DNA of 64,000 nucleotides. Origin: Candidatus Gemmiger excrementavium (lineage in GTDB: Bacteria > Bacillota > Clostridia > Oscillospirales > Ruminococcaceae). The position numbers and the translations under genes are program-made. Of the stretch, positions 17,136 through 24,823 are shown piece after piece (positions within the stretch are counted from its first letter, which is position 1; the number at the start of each line of letters is the position of its first letter). The notes under the pieces were generated by a model. That model did no database searches and was not told the DNA's origin. It worked only from the letters and a program-made list of their open reading frames with translations. Location of the stretch: assembly GCA_019116485.1 (NCBI GenBank), contig DXBO01000134.1:1-64000 (forward strand), written 5' to 3'.

Positions 17136-18527
17136 ATGACCCTGTTCCAAGCCGTATATAACCTGCTATGGGGGGACCTGGTGCAAATTCCGCTGCCGGG
17201 GGGCAGTACCCTGAGCCTTTCGCTGCTGGTGCTGATCCTGGTCCCGGCGGGGGTGTACTTTACGGTGCGCACCCGGTTCCTGCCTTTCCGCCTGTTCCCG
17301 GAAATGCTGCGCGTCACGCTGGAAAACAACCGTCGCCCCGACGGTGAAGCCCTGTCCGGCCTGCAGGCGCTCATCGTCTCCACGGCCTGCCGGGTGGGTA
17401 TGGGCAACCTGGTGGGGGTGGTGGCGGCCATCTCGGCGGGCGGCGCCGGGGCGGTGTTCTGGATGTGGCTCATGGCGCTGCTGGGCTCTTCCACCGCTTT
17501 TATTGAATCCACCCTGGCCCAGCTGTACAAGCAGAAAGACCCGCTCTACGGCGGCTACCGGGGCGGCCCGGCCTACTACCTTCATGCGCTGTTCGTGCCC
17601 AAAGGCAGCCGCCGCAAACATTCGGTGGTGGCGGTTTTGTTTGCGCTGTCGGGGCTGATCTGCTGGTGCGGCATCAGTCAGGTCACCAGCAATTCCATCT
17701 CGGCGGCTTTTTACAATGCCTTTTCCATTCCGCCGCTGGTCTCCACCATTGTGCTGGTGGCGGTGGCGGCGGTCATTGTGCTGCGCAAGCGTGCCACCGT
17801 GCGGGTGCTGGATGTGATGGTGCCGGCCATGGCGGCCTGCTATTTCTTTATCACCCTGTTCATCATCGTCCGAAACGCCGGGCAGCTGCCGGAGGTGTTC
17901 AGCCGTATCTTTGCCGAGGCTTTCGGTCTGCGGCAGGCGGTGGCGGGCGGCATCGGTGCGGTCATCATGAACGGCGCCAAGCGGGGGCTTTTTTCCAACG
18001 AGGCCGGTTCCGGCTCGGCGCCTTGTGCCGCTGCGGCGGCCCAGGTCAGCCACCCGGCCAAGGTGGGGTTGCTGCAGGCGCTGGGCGTGTTTATCGACAC
18101 GCTGGTCATCTGCAGCTGTTCGGCTATGATTATGCTGCTGACCCCGGCGGAACTCACCGACGGGCTGCAGGGCATGGACCTGCTGCAAACGGCCATGGGG
18201 TATCATCTGGGGAACTTCGGTGTGGTGCTCATCGCGGTGATTCTGTGGATGTTCAGCCTGTCCACCTTTCTGGGCATCCTGTTTTATGCCCGTTCTAACG
18301 TGGCCTATCTTTTTGGGGACCACCCGGGGGCCCAGCTGGCCTACAAGCTGCTGGCCCTGGTCATGCTGTTCATCGGCGGTCTGGCCGCCTACCAGTTTGT
18401 GTGGGACCTGGGCGACGTGGGCGTGGGCCTGATGACGGTGTTCAACATGATCGCCCTGTTCCCGCTGGCCCCCAAGGCGCTGGCTGCCCTGCGGGACTAC
18501 GAACAACAATATCTGCATAAGTCCTGA
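17136..18527 (+). CDS. AGCS-family sodium:alanine/amino acid symporter (second copy)
   Basis: STACRVGMGNLVGVVAAISAGGAGAVFWMWLMALLGSSTAFIESTLAQLYK; NGAKRGLFSNEAGSGSAPCAAAAA. Confidence 0.92.
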   Translation: MTLFQAVYNLLWGDLVQIPLPGGSTLSLSLLVLILVPAGVYFTVRTRFLPFRLFPEMLRVTLENNRRPDGEALSGLQALIVSTACRVGMGNLVGVVAAISAGGAGAVFWMWLMALLGSSTAFIESTLAQLYKQKDPLYGGYRGGPAYYLHALFVPKGSRRKHSVVAVLFALSGLICWCGISQVTSNSISAAFYNAFSIPPLVSTIVLVAVAAVIVLRKRATVRVLDVMVPAMAACYFFITLFIIVRNAGQLPEVFSRIFAEAFGLRQAVAGGIGAVIMNGAKRGLFSNEAGSGSAPCAAAAAQVSHPAKVGLLQALGVFIDTLVICSCSAMIMLLTPAELTDGLQGMDLLQTAMGYHLGNFGVVLIAVILWMFSLSTFLGILFYARSNVAYLFGDHPGAQLAYKLLALVMLFIGGLAAYQFVWDLGDVGVGLMTVFNMIALFPLAPKALAALRDYEQQYLHKS

Positions 18528-18538
18528 CTGTGTCGTCG

Positions 18539-18580
18539 CGCCCCGGGCGGGGGATATTTCCCCCGCCCGGGGCGGTTTTG
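18539..18580 (+). terminator. Intrinsic terminator
   Basis: cgccccgggcggggg-atattt-cccccgcccggggcg followed by T-rich tract. Confidence 0.8.
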
Positions 18581-18643
18581 TTTGGCGGCTGCATGGCGGC
18601 AGCAGGAACTTTTCCGGGGCGGAGTACCCCCTGTATAAAAAAT

Positions 18644-19420
18644 ATGATATACGAAGCCCCCTATGCGACGCTGACCATCGCGGACCCAGGTGCTACCGGG
18701 CTGCCCGCGGGCGATCACGAGTTCCGGTTCTCCTTTGATGCGGAAGGTAAGGTAGAGAAATTTTACCTGCAGGGCGGCGACCTGGAGGATGACGTGGCGC
18801 AGGACATGGGGCTGGAACCCGGCGCCTGGATGGTGCTGGGCACCCTGGATGTGAGCAATGAGTCCCGGGACAATGTGCAGCTGATTTCTGCCACCCGCGT
18901 GGTGGGGCGCAAACAGGACGCCCTGGGCTGGACGGTGGGGGTGGTACGGGCCTTTGCCATAACCGAGCGCCGCACCTACGACGGGGAGAGCAATCTGGTG
19001 GAATACGCCATGACCTCCTGCGAGGAACTGCCGGGAGAATGGCCGACAGCGCTGGACCGGTACGAATGGTACACACAGCTCCCGACGGGCAACTGCCTGA
19101 GCGAGGAAGAGCTGCAATCGGTGTGCGACAAGTTGAACGATTTCTTCGCCCGGCTGCGGGACGGTACCTACACCGGGCAATGGGTGGATGACCCGGTACA
19201 GGCGGCGCTGTCGGTCTGGGATGCGGCCCGCCCGGTGCCGGTGGCGGTGACGCCGGAAGTGCTGCGCAGCGATGAGCAGGTGGAGTACAACCCGCATTGT
19301 ACCCGCATCTGGGTGCCCCTGCCCGACGGCTGCTGGGCGGTGTGCACGCTTGCGCAGGACGGCTCCTTGGACCTGATTTTGAATTTCAGTTTTGCCCTGG
19401 CGGCGCCGACCAATCGTTGA
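18644..19420 (+). CDS. Hypothetical protein, no family recognised
   Basis: Open frame between terminators; start at MIYEAPYATLTIADPG proposed because the upstream part of the frame lies in the preceding terminator; no clear RBS. Confidence 0.6.
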   Translation: MIYEAPYATLTIADPGATGLPAGDHEFRFSFDAEGKVEKFYLQGGDLEDDVAQDMGLEPGAWMVLGTLDVSNESRDNVQLISATRVVGRKQDALGWTVGVVRAFAITERRTYDGESNLVEYAMTSCEELPGEWPTALDRYEWYTQLPTGNCLSEEELQSVCDKLNDFFARLRDGTYTGQWVDDPVQAALSVWDAARPVPVAVTPEVLRSDEQVEYNPHCTRIWVPLPDGCWAVCTLAQDGSLDLILNFSFALAAPTNR

Positions 19421-19443
19421 AAACCCGGTACATGCCCAATACG

Positions 19444-19477
19444 ACCGTGCGGTGTCTCGCTGCACGGTTGTTTTTTT
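19444..19477 (+). terminator. Intrinsic terminator
   Basis: accgtgc ... gcacggt + ttttttt. Confidence 0.7.
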
Positions 19478-19526
19478 GCACAGAACATGATACACTAAAG
19501 CATACCCTGACCCAAAGGAGACTACT

Positions 19527-20792
19527 ATGCAAAACACTTTTGCCCTGCGGGGCAACCTTGTATACACCCCCGCCTGCGGGGAACTGGCGCTGCACCCCCA
19601 CAGCTATCTGGTCTGTGAGAACGGCGCCCTCGCGGGCATTTTTGACACCCTGCCCGCGCGTTATGCGGGCATCCCGGTGGAGGATCACGGCGACAAACTG
19701 ATCCTGCCCGGCCTCGTCGATCTGCACGCCCACGCCGGGCAGTTTGCCTACCGGGGCCTGGGCATGGACCTGGAACTGCTGGACTGGCTGGAACAAAACG
19801 CCTTCCCCGAGGAAAGCAAATTTGCCGACCCGCACTATGCCGAGGCCGCCTACCGCCTGTTTGCCGATGCCCTGACCCGCAGCGCCACCACCCGCTTTTG
19901 CCTGTTTGCCACGCTGCACCGCCCGGCCACCCTGCGCCTGATGGCGCTGCTGGAAGCCGCCGGGCTGCGCGGTTTTGTGGGCAAGGTCAACATGGACCGC
20001 AACAGCCCCGACACCCTGCGGGAGACCACGGCGGAATCCCTGGCAGAGACCTGCCGCTGGCTGGAGGAAAGCGCAGACTTTGCCCATGTGCGCCCCATGC
20101 TGACGCCCCGGTTCATCCCCAGCTGTACCGACGAGATGATGGCCGGGCTGGGCCGCCTGCAGCGGGAGTTCGGCGCGCCTATGCAGTCCCACCTGTCGGA
20201 AAATCTCTCCGAGATCGCCTGGGTGGCCGAGCTCTGCCCCGGCACCCGGTTCTACGGCGAAGCCTACGCCCGGCACGGGCTGTTCGGCGGGGCCTGCCCC
20301 ACCGTCATGGCCCACTGCGTCTGGAGCGGGGAAGAGGAGCGCGCCCTGATGAAAGAAAACGGCGTTTTCATCGCCCACTGCCCCCAGTCCAACATGAACG
20401 TGTCCTCCGGCATTGCGCCGGTGCGGCAGTTCCTGCGGGAAGGCCAGCACGTGGGCCTGGGCAGCGATGTGGCGGGCGGCGCCCACCTGTCCATCTTCCG
20501 CGCCATGACTGACGCCATCCAGGCCTCCAAACTGCGGTGGCGGCTGGTGGACCAGGACCTGCCCGCCCTGACCATGCCGGAAGCCCTGTATATGGCCACC
20601 AAGGGCGGCGGGGCGTTCTTCGGCAAGGTGGGCAGCTTTGAGCCCGGCTATGAGCTGGATGCCGTCGTGCTGGACGACGCCGCCCTGCCCACCACCCGTC
20701 CCTGCACGCTGGCCGAGCGGGTGGAACGGGTGGTCTACCTGTCCGACGGGCAGCCCTGCGCCAAGTATGTGGCAGGCCGCCGCCTGTTCTGA
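19527..20792 (+). CDS. guaD: Amidohydrolase, probable guanine deaminase
   Basis: LPGLVDLHAHAGQFAYRGLGMDLELLDWLEQNAFPEE; SHLSEN; HCPQSNMNVSSGIAPVRQFLREGQHVGLGSDVAGG. Confidence 0.85.
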   Translation: MQNTFALRGNLVYTPACGELALHPHSYLVCENGALAGIFDTLPARYAGIPVEDHGDKLILPGLVDLHAHAGQFAYRGLGMDLELLDWLEQNAFPEESKFADPHYAEAAYRLFADALTRSATTRFCLFATLHRPATLRLMALLEAAGLRGFVGKVNMDRNSPDTLRETTAESLAETCRWLEESADFAHVRPMLTPRFIPSCTDEMMAGLGRLQREFGAPMQSHLSENLSEIAWVAELCPGTRFYGEAYARHGLFGGACPTVMAHCVWSGEEERALMKENGVFIAHCPQSNMNVSSGIAPVRQFLREGQHVGLGSDVAGGAHLSIFRAMTDAIQASKLRWRLVDQDLPALTMPEALYMATKGGGAFFGKVGSFEPGYELDAVVLDDAALPTTRPCTLAERVERVVYLSDGQPCAKYVAGRRLF

Positions 20793-20812
20793 TACGCCGT
20801 ACAAAGAGCAAG

Positions 20813-20850
20813 CCGCCCGGAAAGGCTGTCGGCCTTTCCGGGCGGTGATT
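20813..20850. terminator. Terminator between convergent genes
   Basis: ccgcccggaaagg ... cctttccgggcgg. Confidence 0.7.
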
Positions 20851-20860
20851 GTTTCCGTGC

Positions 20861-21394
20861 TTATTCCGCGGCCCATTCCAGCGTCTGCCGGGGGGCGCAG
20901 CCCCATTCCTTGAAGTCGGAAAACAGGCATTCCATGCGGCGGGGCCATACCCGGATCAGATGCATGGGGCTTTGCAGCTTTTCCAGAAATGCCCTGGAGA
21001 GTTTCTTGTACTCGGCGTGGGCCAGATACGCGGGTGAGAACGGCTCCACCAGTTCGGCCCGGCCGGTCACCTGCACGCCGTGCAGGCTGGCAAATCCGGT
21101 GTAGGGGTCAAAGACGGCCAGGCAGACGTTGGGGTTCTGCGCCAGGGCCCGGAATTTCTGCCCGCCCTCGGAAAACATCCAGAAACATCCGTCGTGCCAG
21201 CTGTACTCAATGGGTGTGCAGCGCACAAAATCTCCGGCCCCGGTGGCCAGGGCGCAGGTGTTGTGGGCCTGCAGGTACTGTTCCACCAGCGGGCGCAGCC
21301 GGGCCGCGTCCAGCCGGGCGCTGCGGGCGTCCTTTTCCTGCCAGTAACGGGCGGCGGCATCCAGGGTCTCGCCGGTATAGTAGGGGGATGCCAT
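20861..21394 (-). CDS. Pyridoxamine 5'-phosphate oxidase family protein
   Basis: ALATGAGDFVRCTPIEYSWHDGCFWMFSEGGQKFRALAQNPNVCLAVFDPYTGFASLHGVQVTGRAEL; flavin split-barrel pattern. Confidence 0.85.
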   Translation of the reverse strand: MASPYYTGETLDAAARYWQEKDARSARLDAARLRPLVEQYLQAHNTCALATGAGDFVRCTPIEYSWHDGCFWMFSEGGQKFRALAQNPNVCLAVFDPYTGFASLHGVQVTGRAELVEPFSPAYLAHAEYKKLSRAFLEKLQSPMHLIRVWPRRMECLFSDFKEWGCAPRQTLEWAAE

Positions 21395-21525
21395 AGACAG
21401 TCACCTCTTTCCCTTTTTCTTTATTGTACGCCCGGGCCGGGGGCAGGTCAAGGCCGGGCATTGCCTTTTAAAGGTGTGCTGCATTATAATAAAGGCAAAG
21501 ATTTTACCTGAAGGAAGGGAACCGC

Positions 21526-22305
21526 ATGGAACTGAAAAGAGTCTGGATGTCCCGCGACGCCGCCCGCAAAAGCCACTTTGCGCTGCACGCGGTGGGCGGC
21601 GTTGTGGGGATCGTGGCGCTGGTCATGGCGCTGACGGTGGGCGGCGTCTTTCTGGCCGCACGCATGGGTCTGCCGCAGCAGCTCTCGTTGCTGGCGCTGG
21701 TGGCGGCCGTCACGGTGCTGGGCGTGGCGCTGGGCCTGGGGCTGGGGCGGCGCACCGCGGGGGAGGCCACGGTGTTTTTTCTCACTACCGACGACCGGTT
21801 GTTTGTGCTGGATGTACGGACGATCGCCCGCTTCGGGCAGGGCGAAATGGGCTACCTGACCGGCGCCGGCAACACCCAGAAACTGCTGCGGGCCCTGGCG
21901 GAACATCCCCGGCTGCCGGGCCTGGCCGATGAAGTGTACCGGGTAACGGCGATGCAGGAGTATCCCGCGGATTGGTCGGTGCAGTTTCTGGCCCGCCGCC
22001 CGGGCCGGGCACCCGTACCGCGCACCTGCCTGGTGGCGAAGGCGTGCCCCGACGGGGACCTGCTGCTGCGGGAACTGGAGCGCCGCCTGACGGTGGACAA
22101 TCCGCTGGAACCGGCGCCGCTGAGCTGCCCCCGGTCTGTGCTGTTCAGCGGGGCGGCGCTGGCCGGGGCTGTGGCACTGTGCGTGCTCAGCCACCCGGCG
22201 GTGGGCAGGTTGCCGCAGGTGGCCTATTTCCCCTGCCTGGGGGCGGCCTTGCTGGCGGCCTGGCTGTTCGGGTACTTTTGGCTCCGGCACCGGCGGGGAG
22301 AATGA
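21526..22305 (+). CDS. Hypothetical membrane protein with two TM pairs
   Basis: Hydrophobic pairs near both termini; good RBS (gaaggga); no family recognised. Confidence 0.7.
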   Translation: MELKRVWMSRDAARKSHFALHAVGGVVGIVALVMALTVGGVFLAARMGLPQQLSLLALVAAVTVLGVALGLGLGRRTAGEATVFFLTTDDRLFVLDVRTIARFGQGEMGYLTGAGNTQKLLRALAEHPRLPGLADEVYRVTAMQEYPADWSVQFLARRPGRAPVPRTCLVAKACPDGDLLLRELERRLTVDNPLEPAPLSCPRSVLFSGAALAGAVALCVLSHPAVGRLPQVAYFPCLGAALLAAWLFGYFWLRHRRGE

Positions 22306-22410
22306 CCGCTGCCCGTAAAACAGGCAGAAATGGCGGGTTTGGTTGGTGGCATGCCGCCCCCCGCGTGCGGTATACTGGAACCCGGACACCGAAAGCAGGA
22401 GGGAATTGCC

Positions 22411-22860
22411 ATGAGTTTAGGAAACAGCCTGTACCACGCCCGCAAAAAGAGCGGTCTGTCCCAGGAAAATGTAGCCGAAAAATTGGGGGTCAGCCGTCAG
22501 ACCATCTCCAAATGGGAGACCGACGAGACGCTGCCGGACATCCGCCAGTCCAAAAGGCTGGCCGTACTCTACCACATGACCCTGGATGAACTGATCGAAT
22601 ACGATTTTGATGAACAGCAGGCCCGGCAGATGATCGACGGCGTAAGTGAAGAAGCCCAGGCAAAGGTGGACTGGAACAAGGTATGGAGCCAGAAATACCC
22701 GGTGCTGGCCGCCTATCCGGCTACGGTGCGCACCGGCGACTATGCCCCCACACTGCGGGAACTGCTGGCCCGGCTGCGGCGGGAGTACGGCTACAATGAT
22801 ACGGACGCCTTGCTGGTGCTGAAAGATATGTTGGCAAAAGTATGGAAAGGGGAGCTGTAA
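22411..22860 (+). CDS. XRE-family transcriptional regulator
   Basis: LYHARKKSGLSQENVAEKLGVSRQTISKWETDETLPDIRQSKRLAVLYHMTLDEL. Confidence 0.92.
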   Translation: MSLGNSLYHARKKSGLSQENVAEKLGVSRQTISKWETDETLPDIRQSKRLAVLYHMTLDELIEYDFDEQQARQMIDGVSEEAQAKVDWNKVWSQKYPVLAAYPATVRTGDYAPTLRELLARLRREYGYNDTDALLVLKDMLAKVWKGEL

Positions 22861-23095
22861 AACGCAGACTTATACCCGGGAGCAGCTGACCGAGGCCCTG
22901 CGGCAGATCGACTCCACCCTGCACAAACTGCGGGAAACTGTCAAAACGTTGCAGGGCAAGGAAAACCCTGCCCGATACAAATCCCAGCTGACGTTGGCCA
23001 ACCGGCGCATTGAGGCCTTTTCTCTGGCGGGGGAACTGATCCGGCGGGAACTGGCCGGGTATGATGCGGCGCAGACACCCTCTGCAAACCAGTGA
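22859..23095 (+). other. 78-codon coding-like frame overlapping the XRE stop, without ATG/GTG/TTG at the expected start
   Basis: KTQTYTREQLTEALRQIDSTLHKLRETVKTLQGKENPARYKSQLTLANRRIEAFSLAGELIRRELAGYDAAQTPSANQ; SD-like ggaaaggggag just upstream. Confidence 0.55.
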
Positions 23096-23120
23096 CAGAA
23101 AGCCCGGCTGGCAAAAAGGT

Positions 23121-23151
23121 TCCGGGACCGGCGCTGCCGGTCCCGGATTTT
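23121..23151. terminator. Intrinsic terminator
   Basis: tccgggaccgg-cgctg-ccggtcccgga + tttt. Confidence 0.8.
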
Positions 23152-23161
23152 GCATGCTGTT

Positions 23162-23659
23162 TTACGGGCGGGGATTGCCTTGCAGCCAGGCGTCCGCCTC
23201 GGCCCGGCTGTGGAACACCACGATCTGCTTTTTACCCTGCCAGGGCGCCAGCAGCCGGTACAGTTCCGGCAGCTGCTCTCTGGGAAAATCCTCGATCCAC
23301 TGGCGGAATTCCGGGTCAAACTCCCGTTCTGTCCAGGGCAGGTCCTCCCGCACGGTGCCGATGCGGGCCGCCGCCCCGGCCAGACAGACCGGCAGGGGAT
23401 AGTCCAGCAAAAACACGGTATCGCAGTATTCCAGGCGGGGCGGCAGGGTGCGCTGGTAGTTGCCGTCCAGAATCCAGCGCGGCTGTTTCAGAAGTTCCGC
23501 CAGCCGGGCGTCAAATTCCAGGCGGGAAATGTGGCTGCCATCTGCCTGGTGCCAGATTCGGTCCAGATAATACAGGGGCAGCCCGGTACGGTCCCGCAGG
23601 GCGCGGGCAAAGGTGCTTTTGCCCGCGCCGGGGCAGCCGACCACGATCACACGTTCCAT
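23162..23659 (-). CDS. P-loop kinase / AAA family (FlaR-type topology modulation protein-like)
   Basis: MERVIVVGCPGAGKSTFARALRDRTGLPLYYLDRIWHQADGSHISRLEFDARLAELL...WILDGNY. Confidence 0.88.
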   Translation of the reverse strand: MERVIVVGCPGAGKSTFARALRDRTGLPLYYLDRIWHQADGSHISRLEFDARLAELLKQPRWILDGNYQRTLPPRLEYCDTVFLLDYPLPVCLAGAAARIGTVREDLPWTEREFDPEFRQWIEDFPREQLPELYRLLAPWQGKKQIVVFHSRAEADAWLQGNPRP

Positions 23660-23855
23660 ACAAACCTCTTTTCGGCGGCCCGGAGGTCCGGGCCAGAAGG
23701 GAAATGCACTGTACAGGGCGGTTGTGTGCCCATTATAGCAAAGGCGGGGCGGCGGCATCAAGTAGGAGTGCCGTCTGCTGGCCCCAGCGAAATGAAAATT
23801 TTTTTCAGATTCCGGCGCATGCCTCCTGCCGCCGCCGCATAGGCTGGCTCAGGGG

Positions 23856-24557
23856 GTGTTTGTTATGTGGGAGTTTCTCGGCCTTTTTCTGCAGGCGGCT
23901 GCCGGGCAGATTCTGTATCTGGCGCTGCATCTGGAAAACGGTTCCTTTCCCCGTCCGCTGCCGCCCGCCAAAGAGCAGGCGGCTTTTGCAGCGCTGCGGG
24001 CGGGCGGTCCGGGGGCGGCGGACGCACGGGATCAGCTGATCCGCCACAACCTGCGCCTGGTGGCCCATGTGGCCAAGAAATACTATGCGGCTTCCGCCGC
24101 CCAGGACGATCTGATTTCCATCGGCACTATCGGTCTTATCAAGGCAGTGGACACCTACGATCCCGTCCGCGCCAGCAAGTTTGCCAGCTATGCCAGCCGC
24201 TGCATTGAAAACGAACTGCGTATGGAACTGCGCCGCACCCGGCGGGAAGGTCCCCATGCCTCGCTGCAGGAACCACTGGAAGGCAGCAACGGCCAATTGA
24301 CCCTGGCCGATACCCTGCCTGATGACTCCGCCATGGAAGAGGACTGCGAGCGCCGGGCCGATGCCGCCCGCCTGCGCCGCCTGGTGGAAGAACTGCCGGG
24401 GCGGGAACGCCGGCTGCTGACGCTGCGCTACGGCCTGGAAGGCTGCCCGCCCCAGACCCAGCAACAAGCCGCTGAGCGGCTGGGCATCAGCCGCAGTTAT
24501 GTATCCCGCCTGGAGAAACGGGCGCTGGGGCGGCTGGCGGAACGGTGGAAAGGATAA
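23856..24557 (+). CDS. RNA polymerase sporulation-type sigma factor (SigK-like)
   Basis: LYLALHLENGSFPRPLPPAKEQ...RDQLIRHNLRLVAHVAKKYYAASAAQDDLISIGTIGLIKAVDTYDP...ASYASRCIENELRMELR; region 4 HTH QQQAAERLGISRSYVSRLEKRAL. Confidence 0.9.
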   Translation: MFVMWEFLGLFLQAAAGQILYLALHLENGSFPRPLPPAKEQAAFAALRAGGPGAADARDQLIRHNLRLVAHVAKKYYAASAAQDDLISIGTIGLIKAVDTYDPVRASKFASYASRCIENELRMELRRTRREGPHASLQEPLEGSNGQLTLADTLPDDSAMEEDCERRADAARLRRLVEELPGRERRLLTLRYGLEGCPPQTQQQAAERLGISRSYVSRLEKRALGRLAERWKG

Positions 24558-24671
24558 GGCGGAAAAAACAGAAACAGCCAGGGAAATATCGACAAAAAGC
24601 AAGGGAAAAAGCGGCGGAAAATTGCGGTTTCGCTGAATGAAAATTTTTTTCAAAAAAGTGGTGTTTGGCTC

Positions 24672-24700
24672 TTGATTTCCTACTATTTTTATAGTAAAAT
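24672..24700 (+). promoter_or_regulatory. Putative promoter of M60-dockerin gene
   Basis: TTGATT-17 nt-TAAAAT. Confidence 0.55.
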
Positions 24701-24823
24701 GCCCGCTGCACCAGGCAAGAAAAAAGTACCGGTTCCCCGCGGGTGCCGGGCGCAAAGCTCTGCGGCAGCGCGTCCAAGCGGGGCGGATATCGTCCACATC
24801 GACAAAAGAAAGGAAGACACGAC

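Noticed and set aside
22840-22870. prfB-like +1 programmed frameshift at the XRE stop codon
   Set aside because: An SD-like sequence is upstream, but CUG to UGU re-pairing would be unfavourable compared with the CUU-to-UUU slip in prfB; kept only as one option in a finding
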